From the NCBI RefSeq assembly GCF_000328305.2, contig NZ_ANPE02000098.1, positions 1-33,563 on the forward strand: a DNA stretch of 33,563 nucleotides, in the 5' to 3' direction. This document shows, piece by piece, positions 22,985-29,805 of this stretch; position 1 is the first letter of the stretch; each line of letters opens with the position of its first letter. The translations under genes were made by a program, and so were the position numbers. This DNA comes from Arthrobacter crystallopoietes BAB-32 (GTDB lineage Bacteria; Actinomycetota; Actinomycetes; Actinomycetales; Micrococcaceae). Below the pieces are notes generated by a model. It did no database searches, was not told the origin of the DNA, and saw only the letters and a program-made list of their open reading frames with translations.

Positions 22985-24223
22985 CTAGCGCACCTCCTCG
23001 GGGGTCCGCAGGCGGACGAGCTCGTCCTCGGTGAAGCCGGCGACGTCGCGCAGGACCTCATCGGTGTGCTGGCCAAGGTCGGGGCCGACCCATTGGACGC
23101 GGCCCTCGTGGCCGGGCATCTTCGGGACGACGCCAGGGAAGCGGATGAGCTCGGGCTCGTCTTCGACGACGACCTCGTGCGTCTCGATCATCTTGCGGGC
23201 CAGGTAGTGCTCGTCATTGGCAATGGATGGCGCGTCGTAGACGGGACCGGCGGGAACGCCGGCGGCATTGAGGCCGTCGAGCGCCTCGGACAGCGGACGG
23301 GCGCCGGTCCATGCGGCGATGATGCCGTTGAGCTCCTGCTCCCGGGCGCTGCGTCCCTCGGTGGTCTCCAGGGTGGCATCCTCGGCGAGGTCCTCGCGGC
23401 CGATGGCGTGCATCAGGCGCTTGAAAACGGAGGCGGAGTTGCCGCCGATGACAACTTCGAGTCCGTCGCCGGTCGGGTAGGAACCGGTGGGGACGACGCC
23501 GGGCAGGTGCCCGCCGGTGCGCTTGCGGACCATGCCGTAGGCGTCGTAATCCGGGACCAGGGATTCGAGCAAGCTGAACACGCCCTCGTAGAGGGCGACG
23601 TCGACGGTCTGCGGCCCCTCGGACTTGATGCCGCGGGCCTTCTGCAGCATCAGCATCAGGGCACCGATGACGCCGTAGAGGCCGGCGACAGTGTCACCCA
23701 TGCTGGCGGCGGCGCGGCCGGCAGGGCGGTCCGGCTCGCCGGTGATGTAGCGCAGACCGGCGAAGGACTCGGCCGAGCTGCCGAACCCTGCGCGGTCCTT
23801 GTAGGGACCGGTCTGCCCGTAGCCGGAGATACGCACCACGACAAGGTCGGGGTTGATCCTGGTTAGCTCGTCAGGGCCAAGACCCCATTTCTCCAGCGTT
23901 CCCGGGCGGAAGTTCTCGATCAGTACGTCGGTGGTGGCAACGATCCGCTTCACGGCCTCGCGGCCCAAGTCGCTGCGCAGGTCCAAGGCGACGGACTTCT
24001 TGTTGCGGCCCAGAGTGCGGAAGAGCATCGAGGTCGTGCCGCGGGTCTTGCGCCAGTCGCGCAGTTCGTCACCGCCGTTGGGGCGCTCGACCTTGATCAC
24101 TTCCGCACCGAAGTCACCGAAGAGTCGCGCCGCGAACGGCGCGGCGATAAAACTGCCCAGTTCGAGCACGCGAATACCCTCGAGCGGAAGCTGGTTCTGG
24201 CCAACGTTGAGTGCCTCAGTCAT
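22985..24223 (-). CDS. CaiB/BaiF family (class III) CoA-transferase
   Basis: A 412-residue cytoplasmic enzyme that moves CoA between carboxylic acids through an enzyme-bound anhydride. Marks: PLEGIRVLELGSFIAAPFAA at the start, FGAEVIKVERPNGGDELRDW, LENFRPGTLEKWGLG in slightly variant form, VRISGYGQTGPYKDRAGF and ASMGDTVAGLYG with the catalytic aspartate. A segment near the C-terminus ending GPVYDAPSIANDEHY is also typical. The start at 24223 follows GGAAGGG; the open frame beyond lies in promoter sequence. It is first in a three-gene set with a lyase and a 2HCT carrier, behind an inverted-repeat operator. Its likely job is to activate an imported hydroxyacid using acetyl-CoA or succinyl-CoA. 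Confidence 0.92.
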   Translation of the reverse strand: MTEALNVGQNQLPLEGIRVLELGSFIAAPFAARLFGDFGAEVIKVERPNGGDELRDWRKTRGTTSMLFRTLGRNKKSVALDLRSDLGREAVKRIVATTDVLIENFRPGTLEKWGLGPDELTRINPDLVVVRISGYGQTGPYKDRAGFGSSAESFAGLRYITGEPDRPAGRAAASMGDTVAGLYGVIGALMLMLQKARGIKSEGPQTVDVALYEGVFSLLESLVPDYDAYGMVRKRTGGHLPGVVPTGSYPTGDGLEVVIGGNSASVFKRLMHAIGREDLAEDATLETTEGRSAREQELNGIIAAWTGARPLSEALDGLNAAGVPAGPVYDAPSIANDEHYLARKMIETHEVVVEDEPELIRFPGVVPKMPGHEGRVQWVGPDLGQHTDEVLRDVAGFTEDELVRLRTPEEVR

Positions 24224-24241
24224 GGGGACCCTTCCAAGAAT

Positions 24242-24257
24242 TTCCCACTTAGTGGAA
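24242..24257. promoter_or_regulatory. Operator-like inverted repeat upstream of the CoA-transferase gene
   Basis: TTCCCACTTAGTGGAA contains the odd palindrome CCACT-T-AGTGG and lies 19 bp before the CoA-transferase start, overlapping where RNA polymerase or the initiating ribosome would sit. The TTCCCACT half-site matches those at 16185-16224, suggesting one regulator for both carboxylate modules. The form resembles IclR-type TTCCAC-n-GTGGAA sites. Confidence 0.5.
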
Positions 24258-24514
24258 TATACTGCCAATTGCTGGGATACACCGTACAGTGATGTGCGGC
24301 ACGCCACAACCCTGGATTGGCAACAGAAGAAACAACGCCGCGCAGCGGAAGGACCTGCGGGCTCGTGCCGGCAACGGATGGGAGGGCCTGCTTCCGCAGG
24401 CTTCACCGCAAAACAAGGGCCCGCCGGCAGTCACCGAGGCCGGGCCGACGGCATCGAGGATGGCCGCCACCCGCTCAAGGGTGTGGTTTCTGCCGTTGCC
24501 TTCCTCCTGAAACC

Positions 24515-24649
24515 ATGGACGACCTTCGTGGCGTCGGCGAATGGGTTGCGGCCGGCGCGAGGGGCATTTTGGTGGTGGACCTGCGGATCAGCCACACAGT
24601 CGTCGCGCCCTACATCCTCGAGATCGTCGAAAAGACCCTCAAGAAGTAA
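24515..24649 (+). CDS. Possible 44-residue ORF or 3' remnant of a gene
   Basis: The reading frame from the ATG at 24515 gives a protein-like, partly hydrophobic sequence ending RISHTVVAPYILEIVEKTLKK; the codons before it do not look coding. No ribosome site is convincing. It could be a small gene or the end of a decayed larger gene. The rest of the stretch 24258-24670 shows nothing else I can name. I do not recognise a family. Confidence 0.25.
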   Translation: MDDLRGVGEWVAAGARGILVVDLRISHTVVAPYILEIVEKTLKK

Positions 24650-24670
24650 CCCCGGGCCCCCGTATCGGTG

Positions 24671-25087
24671 CTACAGGCCGAGGGCCGGGGCTTCGATCTT
24701 GGGGCAGGTGTCCATGACGACGTCGAGGCCAGCGGCTTTGGCGCGCTCTGCGGCGGCTTCGTCGATGACGCCGAGCTGCAGCCAGACGGCTTTTGCCCCA
24801 ACCTCGATGGCTTGGTCCACGACCGGGCCTACCTTGTGCGAGTTCACGAAGCAGTTCACCACGTCGATTCCGCCCGGGATGTCGGCCAGCTTCCGGTATC
24901 CCTGCTGGCCGTGCACATCTTCGCCCTTGAGGTTGACCGGGATGACTTCCATCCCGCGCTGGTCCATCATGTACCGCGAGACGCTGAGCGCCACGCGCCG
25001 CGGATTGTTGGACAGGCCGACGACGGCCCAGCGGGCCGGGGTGGTGAGCAGCCGCTTGATGACTTCCGGATCATTGAGGTGCGCCAT
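24671..25087 (-). CDS. CoA-binding domain protein (YccU-like)
   Basis: A 138-residue single-domain Rossmann-fold protein of the CoA-binding family. RWAVVGLSNNPRRVALSVSR near residue 19 is the nucleotide-binding turn, followed by EVIPVNLKGEDVHGQQGYRK, IDVVNCFVNSHKV, AVWLQLGVIDEAAAERAKAA and VVMDTCPKIE at the end, all family-typical. Known relatives bind CoA, but their cellular role is poorly defined. No good ribosome site precedes the ATG; TAGTCT lies about ten bases upstream, so transcription may be leaderless or nearly so. It is divergent from the MetE-like gene and appears to be a single-gene unit. Confidence 0.88.
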   Translation of the reverse strand: MAHLNDPEVIKRLLTTPARWAVVGLSNNPRRVALSVSRYMMDQRGMEVIPVNLKGEDVHGQQGYRKLADIPGGIDVVNCFVNSHKVGPVVDQAIEVGAKAVWLQLGVIDEAAAERAKAAGLDVVMDTCPKIEAPALGL

Positions 25088-25167
25088 CCGGCCAGACTAC
25101 CCCGGGCTCCGGCCGCTGGGCAGGGCCAGGGCCAGGCCCCGCTCGACCGCACCGGGAAAACGCACCC

Positions 25168-25187
25168 GGGCACCGCCGTCGTTAGCG
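25168..25187. repeat. Orphan 20-nt copy of a terminator arm
   Basis: This stretch is identical to 2741-2760, the right arm and flank of the terminator at 2709-2756, but here the complementary left arm is missing. It sits in a divergent intergenic region between the CoA-binding gene and the riboswitch at 25228, where no terminator would be expected. It may mark a past rearrangement joint. Confidence 0.6.
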
Positions 25188-25227
25188 ATTTGCCAAACCA
25201 GCACGAATGCCGTTGAGTATTGCCATC

Positions 25228-25334
25228 CCATCCCGAGCGGCCGAGAGACCTGGATCGACGACGCCGCAGCAACCGACCCTGACGCGTGCCCTAAGGGCAC
25301 TGGAACGGAACGGTGCTACTGCCAGGACCGATGG
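25228..25334 (+). promoter_or_regulatory. SAM-I riboswitch upstream of the MetE-like gene
   Basis: Begins CCATCCCGAGCGGC, continues CGAGAGACCTGG and GACGCCGCAGCAACC, has a hairpin region with GTGCCCTAAGGGCAC, then GGTGCTACTGCCAGGACCG and ATGG. P1 is CCATC/GATGG. The ribosome site AAAGGAAG starts directly at its 3' edge and the start codon follows 14 bases later, so there is no space for a separate terminator; control at translation is most likely. TTGCCA (25190-25195) and GAGTAT (25215-25220) are weak promoter candidates. Confidence 0.9.
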
Positions 25335-25348
25335 AAAGGAAGCCTGCC

Positions 25349-26560
25349 ATGGCCCTAAATACCGACCATATCCGTGTCACCCATGCCGGTTCGCTGCCGC
25401 GCACGCCGGAGCTGCTGGCGGCCAACGAGGCGAAGGAAGCCGACGGCATCACCGAGGAATTCCTTGGGCTGCTGGAGGCCTCCGTGGTGGACATTGTCCA
25501 GCGCCAGAAGGACCTGGGCATCGATATCCCGAACGACGGCGAGTACGGGCACACGATGTCCAGTTCCGTCGACTACGGGGCGTGGTGGAACTATTCGTTC
25601 GCGCGGCTGGGCGGGCTGGAGCCGACCGATGTGGACCGCTGGGCGGACACGGACGTACACCGGTCCTCGCCCGGCAATATCGTGCTGACCACCTTCACCG
25701 ACCGGCGCGACCGGGTGAAGTTCAACGAAGCCTACACGGACCCGTCGTCAGGCATCCTGGCGCACCGCAAGTCCGTCAAGCAGCCCAAGATCGCCGGGCC
25801 GCTGACCTACACCGGGCACGACCTGGTCGCCTCTGACGTAGCCAACCTGAAGAAGGGGCTGGCCGCGGCGGGGCTCGCGGAGGGATTCGTGGCGGCCCTC
25901 TCCCCCGGCTCGTGCGCCCGGATCGCCAACGACTACTACAAGACGGACGAGGAACTGGTCTACGCCTGCGCCGACGCGATGCGCGAGGAGTACAAGGAGA
26001 TCATCGATGCCGGGCTGACCGTCCAGCTGGATGACCCGTCGCTGGCCGAAAGCTGGGACCAGATCAATCCCGAGCCGGCGCTGGAGGACTACCTGAAGTT
26101 CATCCAGCTGCGGGTCGAGGCGACCAACTGGGCGCTGCGCGGCCTGCCGCCGGAGCAGATCCGGCTGCACGTGTGCTGGGGCTCCTGGCATGGCCCGCAC
26201 ACCACGGATATCCCGTTCGCGGACATCATTGGCTCGGTGCTGCAGATCAATGCCGGCGCCTACTCCTTCGAAGCAGCCAACGTCCGGCACGAGCACGAAT
26301 GGCGGGTCTGGGAGGAAACCAAGCTGCCCGAGGGCAAGGCCATCATCCCCGGAGTCGTGTCGCACGCGACCAACGTGGTGGAGCATCCGGAGCTGGTCGC
26401 GGACCGGATCGGACGCTTCGCCAAGCTGGTGGGCCGGGAATCGGTCATCGCTTCCACGGACTGCGGGCTGGGAGGACGGGTGCATCCGCAGATCGCCCTC
26501 GCCAAGTTGGAGGCCTTGGGCGAAGGCGCGCGGATTGCTACCCGCCGGCTCTGGCCCTAG
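25349..26560 (+). CDS. Stand-alone MetE-like (cobalamin-independent methionine synthase C-domain type) methyltransferase
   Basis: A 403-residue protein matching only the catalytic C-terminal barrel of MetE, which methylates homocysteine to methionine; the N-terminal folate-binding half of full-length MetE is absent. It opens with RVTHAGSLPRTPELL. All four zinc ligands known from E. coli MetE have counterparts: the HVC of LHVCWGSWHGPH, the glutamate in SFEAAN and the cysteine in STDCGLGGR. The start at 25349 follows AAAGGAAG; upstream in-frame ATGs lie inside the riboswitch. Control by SAM fits a methionine-forming role. The methyl donor may not be methyl-folate, as short core-MetE proteins are reported to use other donors; thiol transfer to other substrates is an alternative. 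The stop overlaps the convergent hydrolase stop. Confidence 0.88.
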   Translation: MALNTDHIRVTHAGSLPRTPELLAANEAKEADGITEEFLGLLEASVVDIVQRQKDLGIDIPNDGEYGHTMSSSVDYGAWWNYSFARLGGLEPTDVDRWADTDVHRSSPGNIVLTTFTDRRDRVKFNEAYTDPSSGILAHRKSVKQPKIAGPLTYTGHDLVASDVANLKKGLAAAGLAEGFVAALSPGSCARIANDYYKTDEELVYACADAMREEYKEIIDAGLTVQLDDPSLAESWDQINPEPALEDYLKFIQLRVEATNWALRGLPPEQIRLHVCWGSWHGPHTTDIPFADIIGSVLQINAGAYSFEAANVRHEHEWRVWEETKLPEGKAIIPGVVSHATNVVEHPELVADRIGRFAKLVGRESVIASTDCGLGGRVHPQIALAKLEALGEGARIATRRLWP

Positions 26561-27870
26561 GCCAGGGACGACGACGGTGTGCCTGCGGGAGCTTCGGCTT
26601 CCGCCTGCCTGCCGATCCAGCCGCTGACCAGATCCAGCAGCTCTGCGTCCACGGGCTCGCGAACCTGGCGCTTGTAGTCGCTCATGCTGGGGCCGGCCGG
26701 GTCGCGGCGGAGCAGGTGCGACAGGTCCTCGAGGCGGTGCGTGGTGACCGGACCGGGCACCGTAACGGCGATGAGGTCCAGGTCCGCCGGGTCCACTTGC
26801 AGGTCCTTGGTCCCGGTGGCTGCCAGGACCAGGACCTGGATCCGGCGCAGGTAGGGCATCGGATCGAAATCCAGGAACTCGCGCCACCACAGCGCATTCA
26901 TCCGACGGCCCTGCATCCGGGCCACGTCGCCGGTAGTGGCCTGGATCTTGGCGACGGACTTGGCCTGGAGCTTGGCCAGGTCCTGTCGAAGGAGCTTAAG
27001 GAGCATCCTGGGGAAGGCCGGCAGCGTCCGGCTGATCTGCGCAGTCTGCCAGCGCGCCGTCTCAAAACCGGAGTGGGCCGAGGCGGAAAGCAGCACAGCA
27101 CCCGCCAGCGGCACTTCCTGCTCTGCTGCCAGCGCCGCGGCGTGGTAGCTGCCCTCGCTGTGGCCGACCAGGAACACCGGCAGGCCACCGGCGCGCTGGG
27201 AGGTCCAGCGCAGGGCCGCGGTTGCGTCATCGGTGTTCTGCGCGAACCCGGCGGACAGGAAGGTGCCGCCGGAACTGCCGGTGCCGCGCTTGTCATAGCG
27301 CAGCGAGGCGATCCCGCGGGCGGCCAGGGACCGGGCAAGATCGCGGCTGATGCCCAGCGGAATCCGGCGGTGGTCGGCGTTGCGGTCGATCTCGCCCGAA
27401 CCGGGCAGGATCAGGGCGACGCCGAGGGTCCGGCCCTCGGGCCTCATCCAACTGCCGGCCAGGCCAAGGCCGCCAGACTGGAACCGAACCTCTTCCTCGG
27501 TGAACTGCGGCGCCAGCGGGAGGTCCGCGGCCAGGCGGACCTGCTCGGCGATGCCGGCGGGATCCTCCACGCACACCACGACGGTGCTGAAGGCTTCGCC
27601 GGCGAGCTCCATCCGCACCGCGGGCTCGCCCCGGCGGGCCACGGCAAAGAGCTTCCCGCTCCGGCGGCGCCACGTGCCGATCCGGGTCCGTCCGGGAATG
27701 GCCAGCCCAGGCGCACGGAATCCCCGGACCGCGTCGAAGGCGTCCGCAACGACGTCGACCTGCTTCACTGATGCCAGCGGGAAGCGCAGGTCGCCCAGCA
27801 GGCCCGCCAGCTTCTCCCGTGGCTGCAGCCGAACCAGGACTTCATTGTTCTCCAACGCAATTGCCGCCAT
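26557..27870 (-). CDS. Alpha/beta hydrolase with N-terminal PH-like domain
   Basis: A 437-residue two-domain protein. Residues 1 to about 115 look like a bacterial PH-like domain (FPLASVKQVDVVADAFDAVR, then GTWRRRSGKLFAVARRGEPA). From about 125 on it is an alpha/beta hydrolase: GVALILPGSGEIDRNADHRR near the oxyanion site, LAARGIASLRYDKRGTGSSG, nucleophile serine in FLVGHSEGSYHAAALAAEQE, the aspartate in LAATGTKDLQVDPADLD and the histidine in LEDLSHLLRRDP. The full triad is therefore present. Substrate unknown, probably a carboxylic ester or related small molecule. AAGGAGTCGCA fits the ATG. It is divergent from a winged-helix regulator, which probably controls it. Its stop shares the CTAG at 26557-26560 with the convergent MetE-like gene. 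Confidence 0.85.
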   Translation of the reverse strand: MAAIALENNEVLVRLQPREKLAGLLGDLRFPLASVKQVDVVADAFDAVRGFRAPGLAIPGRTRIGTWRRRSGKLFAVARRGEPAVRMELAGEAFSTVVVCVEDPAGIAEQVRLAADLPLAPQFTEEEVRFQSGGLGLAGSWMRPEGRTLGVALILPGSGEIDRNADHRRIPLGISRDLARSLAARGIASLRYDKRGTGSSGGTFLSAGFAQNTDDATAALRWTSQRAGGLPVFLVGHSEGSYHAAALAAEQEVPLAGAVLLSASAHSGFETARWQTAQISRTLPAFPRMLLKLLRQDLAKLQAKSVAKIQATTGDVARMQGRRMNALWWREFLDFDPMPYLRRIQVLVLAATGTKDLQVDPADLDLIAVTVPGPVTTHRLEDLSHLLRRDPAGPSMSDYKRQVREPVDAELLDLVSGWIGRQAEAEAPAGTPSSSLA

Positions 27871-27943
27871 TGCGACTCCTTCCCCAACGCAGGACCACCG
27901 GCCGCTGCTGCCACTCCGAACCGAGCCTCTCTGCCCGGCAATT

Positions 27944-27992
27944 CAATTGTTATCAATTGCGAGAACAATGTCAATAGTGAGAACATGGAGTC
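27944..27992. promoter_or_regulatory. Divergent promoter/operator region between the hydrolase and the winged-helix regulator
   Basis: The 122-bp gap is AT-rich for this window. CAATTG at 27944-27949 and again at 27954-27959 gives a 6-bp-arm inverted repeat, and GAGAACA occurs as a direct repeat at 27961 and 27979. TTATCA (27950-27955) and AATAGT (27973-27978), 17 bp apart, form a plausible promoter for the regulator that overlaps these repeats, suggesting self-repression. Confidence 0.42.
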
Positions 27993-28535
27993 ATGGCACC
28001 CTCCAAAAGCGCCGACCTGATCCTCCATCCGGTCCGGCTGCAGATCCTGCAGACCCTGCTCGGCGGAAGGGAACTGACCACCGCGGAAATCGGCGGCGAG
28101 CTGCCCGAGATCCCGGCCGCCACACTGTACCGGCACGTCGCCACGCTGGCCAAGGCCGGAGTGCTCGAGGTCGTCCGCGAGCGCCCGGTGCGCGGAACCA
28201 CCGAGCGCACCTACCGGCTGGAGCTTGAGCGCACGTCGGTCGACGAGAACGAACTCTCGGCCATGACGCCGGAGGACCATCGCCGCGCCTTCACCGGCTT
28301 CGTGGCCGGCCTGCTGCAGGCTTTCGACCGCTACGTGGAGGACGGCAGCGCGGACCTCAAGCGCGACGGCGCCGGCTACCGCCAGACCGCGCTGTGGCTG
28401 GACGATGAGGAACTCGCCGACCTTGTCGCCAAGATGCAGGGCGCGATCGCGGGCGCCGCAGCCAACGGCCCCGGGGAAGGACGGCGGCGCCGCATCCTCT
28501 CCACCGTGCTCATCCCCACGGGGCAGGAGGGCTGA
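27993..28535 (+). CDS. Winged-helix transcriptional regulator (ArsR-like HTH)
   Basis: A 180-residue regulator with an ArsR-type winged helix over about residues 5-80 (ADLILHPVRLQILQTLLGGR, LTTAEIGGELPEIPAATLYR, HVATLAKAGVLEVV, then the wing RPVRGTTERTYRL). A helical C-terminal domain follows, with TPEDHRRAFTGFVAGLLQAF and LDDEELADLVAKMQGAIAGA. It lacks visible metal-binding cysteines. GGAG lies only two bases from the ATG, so the ribosome site is tight. It is divergent from the PH-like/alpha-beta hydrolase gene across an inverted repeat and is probably its repressor. It stands before, but is not part of, the riboswitch-controlled sulfonate operon. Confidence 0.87.
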   Translation: MAPSKSADLILHPVRLQILQTLLGGRELTTAEIGGELPEIPAATLYRHVATLAKAGVLEVVRERPVRGTTERTYRLELERTSVDENELSAMTPEDHRRAFTGFVAGLLQAFDRYVEDGSADLKRDGAGYRQTALWLDDEELADLVAKMQGAIAGAAANGPGEGRRRRILSTVLIPTGQEG

Positions 28536-28666
28536 AACCGGCAGGACTGAGCCGGACCGGCCTGACGCCGCCGCAACTCCGAGCCACACCGCACCTTCCG
28601 GAGGCGGAACCCGCCAGCCCTTCGCGATCCCCCGCTACGGTTTGTTACGCGGCATGTTGTGCCGGT

Positions 28667-28696
28667 TTGCCGCAGGCGCCCGCTTGCCGCTTAGAT
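28667..28696 (+). promoter_or_regulatory. Candidate promoter of the ssu operon
   Basis: TTGCCG (28667-28672) and TTAGAT (28691-28696) are 18 bp apart. Transcription would begin about 8 bases later, at the first bases of the SAM-I riboswitch at 28705, exactly where it is needed. The rest of 28536-28704 shows only weak hairpins (for example GGCGG/CCGCC at 28603-28615). Confidence 0.4.
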
Positions 28697-28704
28697 GGGC
28701 TTGA

Positions 28705-28863
28705 CCATCCCGAGCGGCTGAGAGACCTGGCTCTACGACGCCGCAGCAACCCTGGTCGCCGCCAGCCTTCCCTGGCCGCCGGCGATATCGAGGTTCACCG
28801 CCGCGGGCCGGTGCAATTGCACCGAAGGCGTGATCCGTAGGGTGCTACTGCCAGGATCGATGG
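28705..28863 (+). promoter_or_regulatory. SAM-I riboswitch upstream of the ssuBAC operon
   Basis: Begins CCATCCCGAGCGGCTGAG, continues AGACCTGGCTC and GACGCCGCAGCAACC, has a long variable arm with a GGTGCAATTGCACC hairpin, and ends GGTGCTACTGCCAGGATCG and ATGG. P1 is CCATC (28705-28709) with GATGG (28859-28863). The only visible ribosome site of ssuB, GGAG at 28862-28865, overlaps the 3' strand of P1. SAM binding, which stabilises P1, should therefore hide the ribosome site directly. Confidence 0.92.
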
Positions 28864-28872
28864 AGTGATTTC

Positions 28873-29715
28873 ATGACTGCAGTAGCAGCTTCCGCCCGGC
28901 CCTCGGCCTCCGCACCTTCGGCCGCGCGCACCTCCGACCTTTCCTCAGCCCTTCCCGTGTCCTTCCGCGGCCTGCGGCGGACGTTCGGCACCGGCGGGTC
29001 CGCCCATACCGTGCTGCGCGACATCGACTTCGACGTCCGAGAGGGCGAGGTCCTGGCGATCCTCGGTCCCAGCGGCTGCGGCAAATCCACGTTGCTGCGC
29101 GCCACGGCGGGACTCGATGCGCCCAGCGCCGGCTCAGTCAATATAGGTACGACGCCGGTCCAAGGCATTGATCCGCGCTGCGCCTTTGCGTTCCAGGAGC
29201 CAAGGCTCCTCCCGTGGCACACGCTGCAGGCCAACATCGCGATCGGCCTGCCAAAGTCCTCCAGCGCCAAGACCGGCAAGGCCAAGGTCGCCCGGTTGCT
29301 GGAACTGGTCGGACTGGACAAGTTCGCCAAGCACCGCCCGCGCGAGGTCTCCGGCGGGATGGCACAGCGCGCATCGCTGGCCCGGGCGCTGGCGCGCAAC
29401 CCGGGTGTGCTGCTGCTCGATGAGCCGTTCGGCGCCCTGGATGCGCTGACCCGGATCAAGATGCAGGACCTGCTGCTGGAGATCCACGCGGCGGAACCGA
29501 CCACGGTCCTGCTGGTCACCCACGACGTGGACGAGGCCCTGCAGCTGGCCGACCGCATCGTCGTCCTCGGCAAGGAACCCGGACGCGAAGGCGACGGGGC
29601 CACGATCGTGCGCACCGTCGTCGTACCCGATGAACGCCCGCGGGACCGCGGCTCCGCCGAACTGGCCCGAATGCGCAGCTCGCTGCTCGAAAGCCTTGGC
29701 GTCGAGGGCCACTAG
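28873..29715 (+). CDS. ssuB: Sulfonate/taurine-type ABC transporter ATPase
   Basis: A 280-residue ABC ATPase. After an Ala/Ser-rich N-terminus of about 30 residues come Walker A GPSGCGKSTLLRA near residue 65, the Q-loop CAFAFQEPRLLPWHTLQANI typical of the nitrate/sulfonate/taurine (SsuB/TauB) group, signature VSGGMAQRASLARALARNPG, Walker B LLLDEPFGALDALTR and the switch histidine in LLVTHDVDEAL. It energises uptake of alkanesulfonates or related anions. It is first behind a SAM-I riboswitch and 90 bp before ssuA. Gene order B-A-C without ssuD is notable: the desulfonating monooxygenase must be elsewhere or replaced by another enzyme. Confidence 0.92.
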   Translation: MTAVAASARPSASAPSAARTSDLSSALPVSFRGLRRTFGTGGSAHTVLRDIDFDVREGEVLAILGPSGCGKSTLLRATAGLDAPSAGSVNIGTTPVQGIDPRCAFAFQEPRLLPWHTLQANIAIGLPKSSSAKTGKAKVARLLELVGLDKFAKHRPREVSGGMAQRASLARALARNPGVLLLDEPFGALDALTRIKMQDLLLEIHAAEPTTVLLVTHDVDEALQLADRIVVLGKEPGREGDGATIVRTVVVPDERPRDRGSAELARMRSSLLESLGVEGH

Positions 29716-29805
29716 CCCGCGCCCGCAACTTCCGAATTTCCGGCACACGCCCCACCTGACCTGCAGCGCCTTCTCCTCTGCTGCGCCTGAACCGAAGGAA
29801 AAACC

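Noticed and set aside
27471-28228. Plus-strand frame through the hydrolase promoter into the regulator gene region.
   Set aside because: It is a shadow; the real regulator starts at 27993 in another frame with a clear winged-helix sequence.
4278-28863. Possibility that the four aptamers are SAM-IV or another class.
   Set aside because: The GAGA bulge followed by CCTGGCTC, the GCGGC/GCCGC stem, GCAACC and GGTGC follow the SAM-I layout; SAM-IV differs in the region after the core. A covariance search would settle it.
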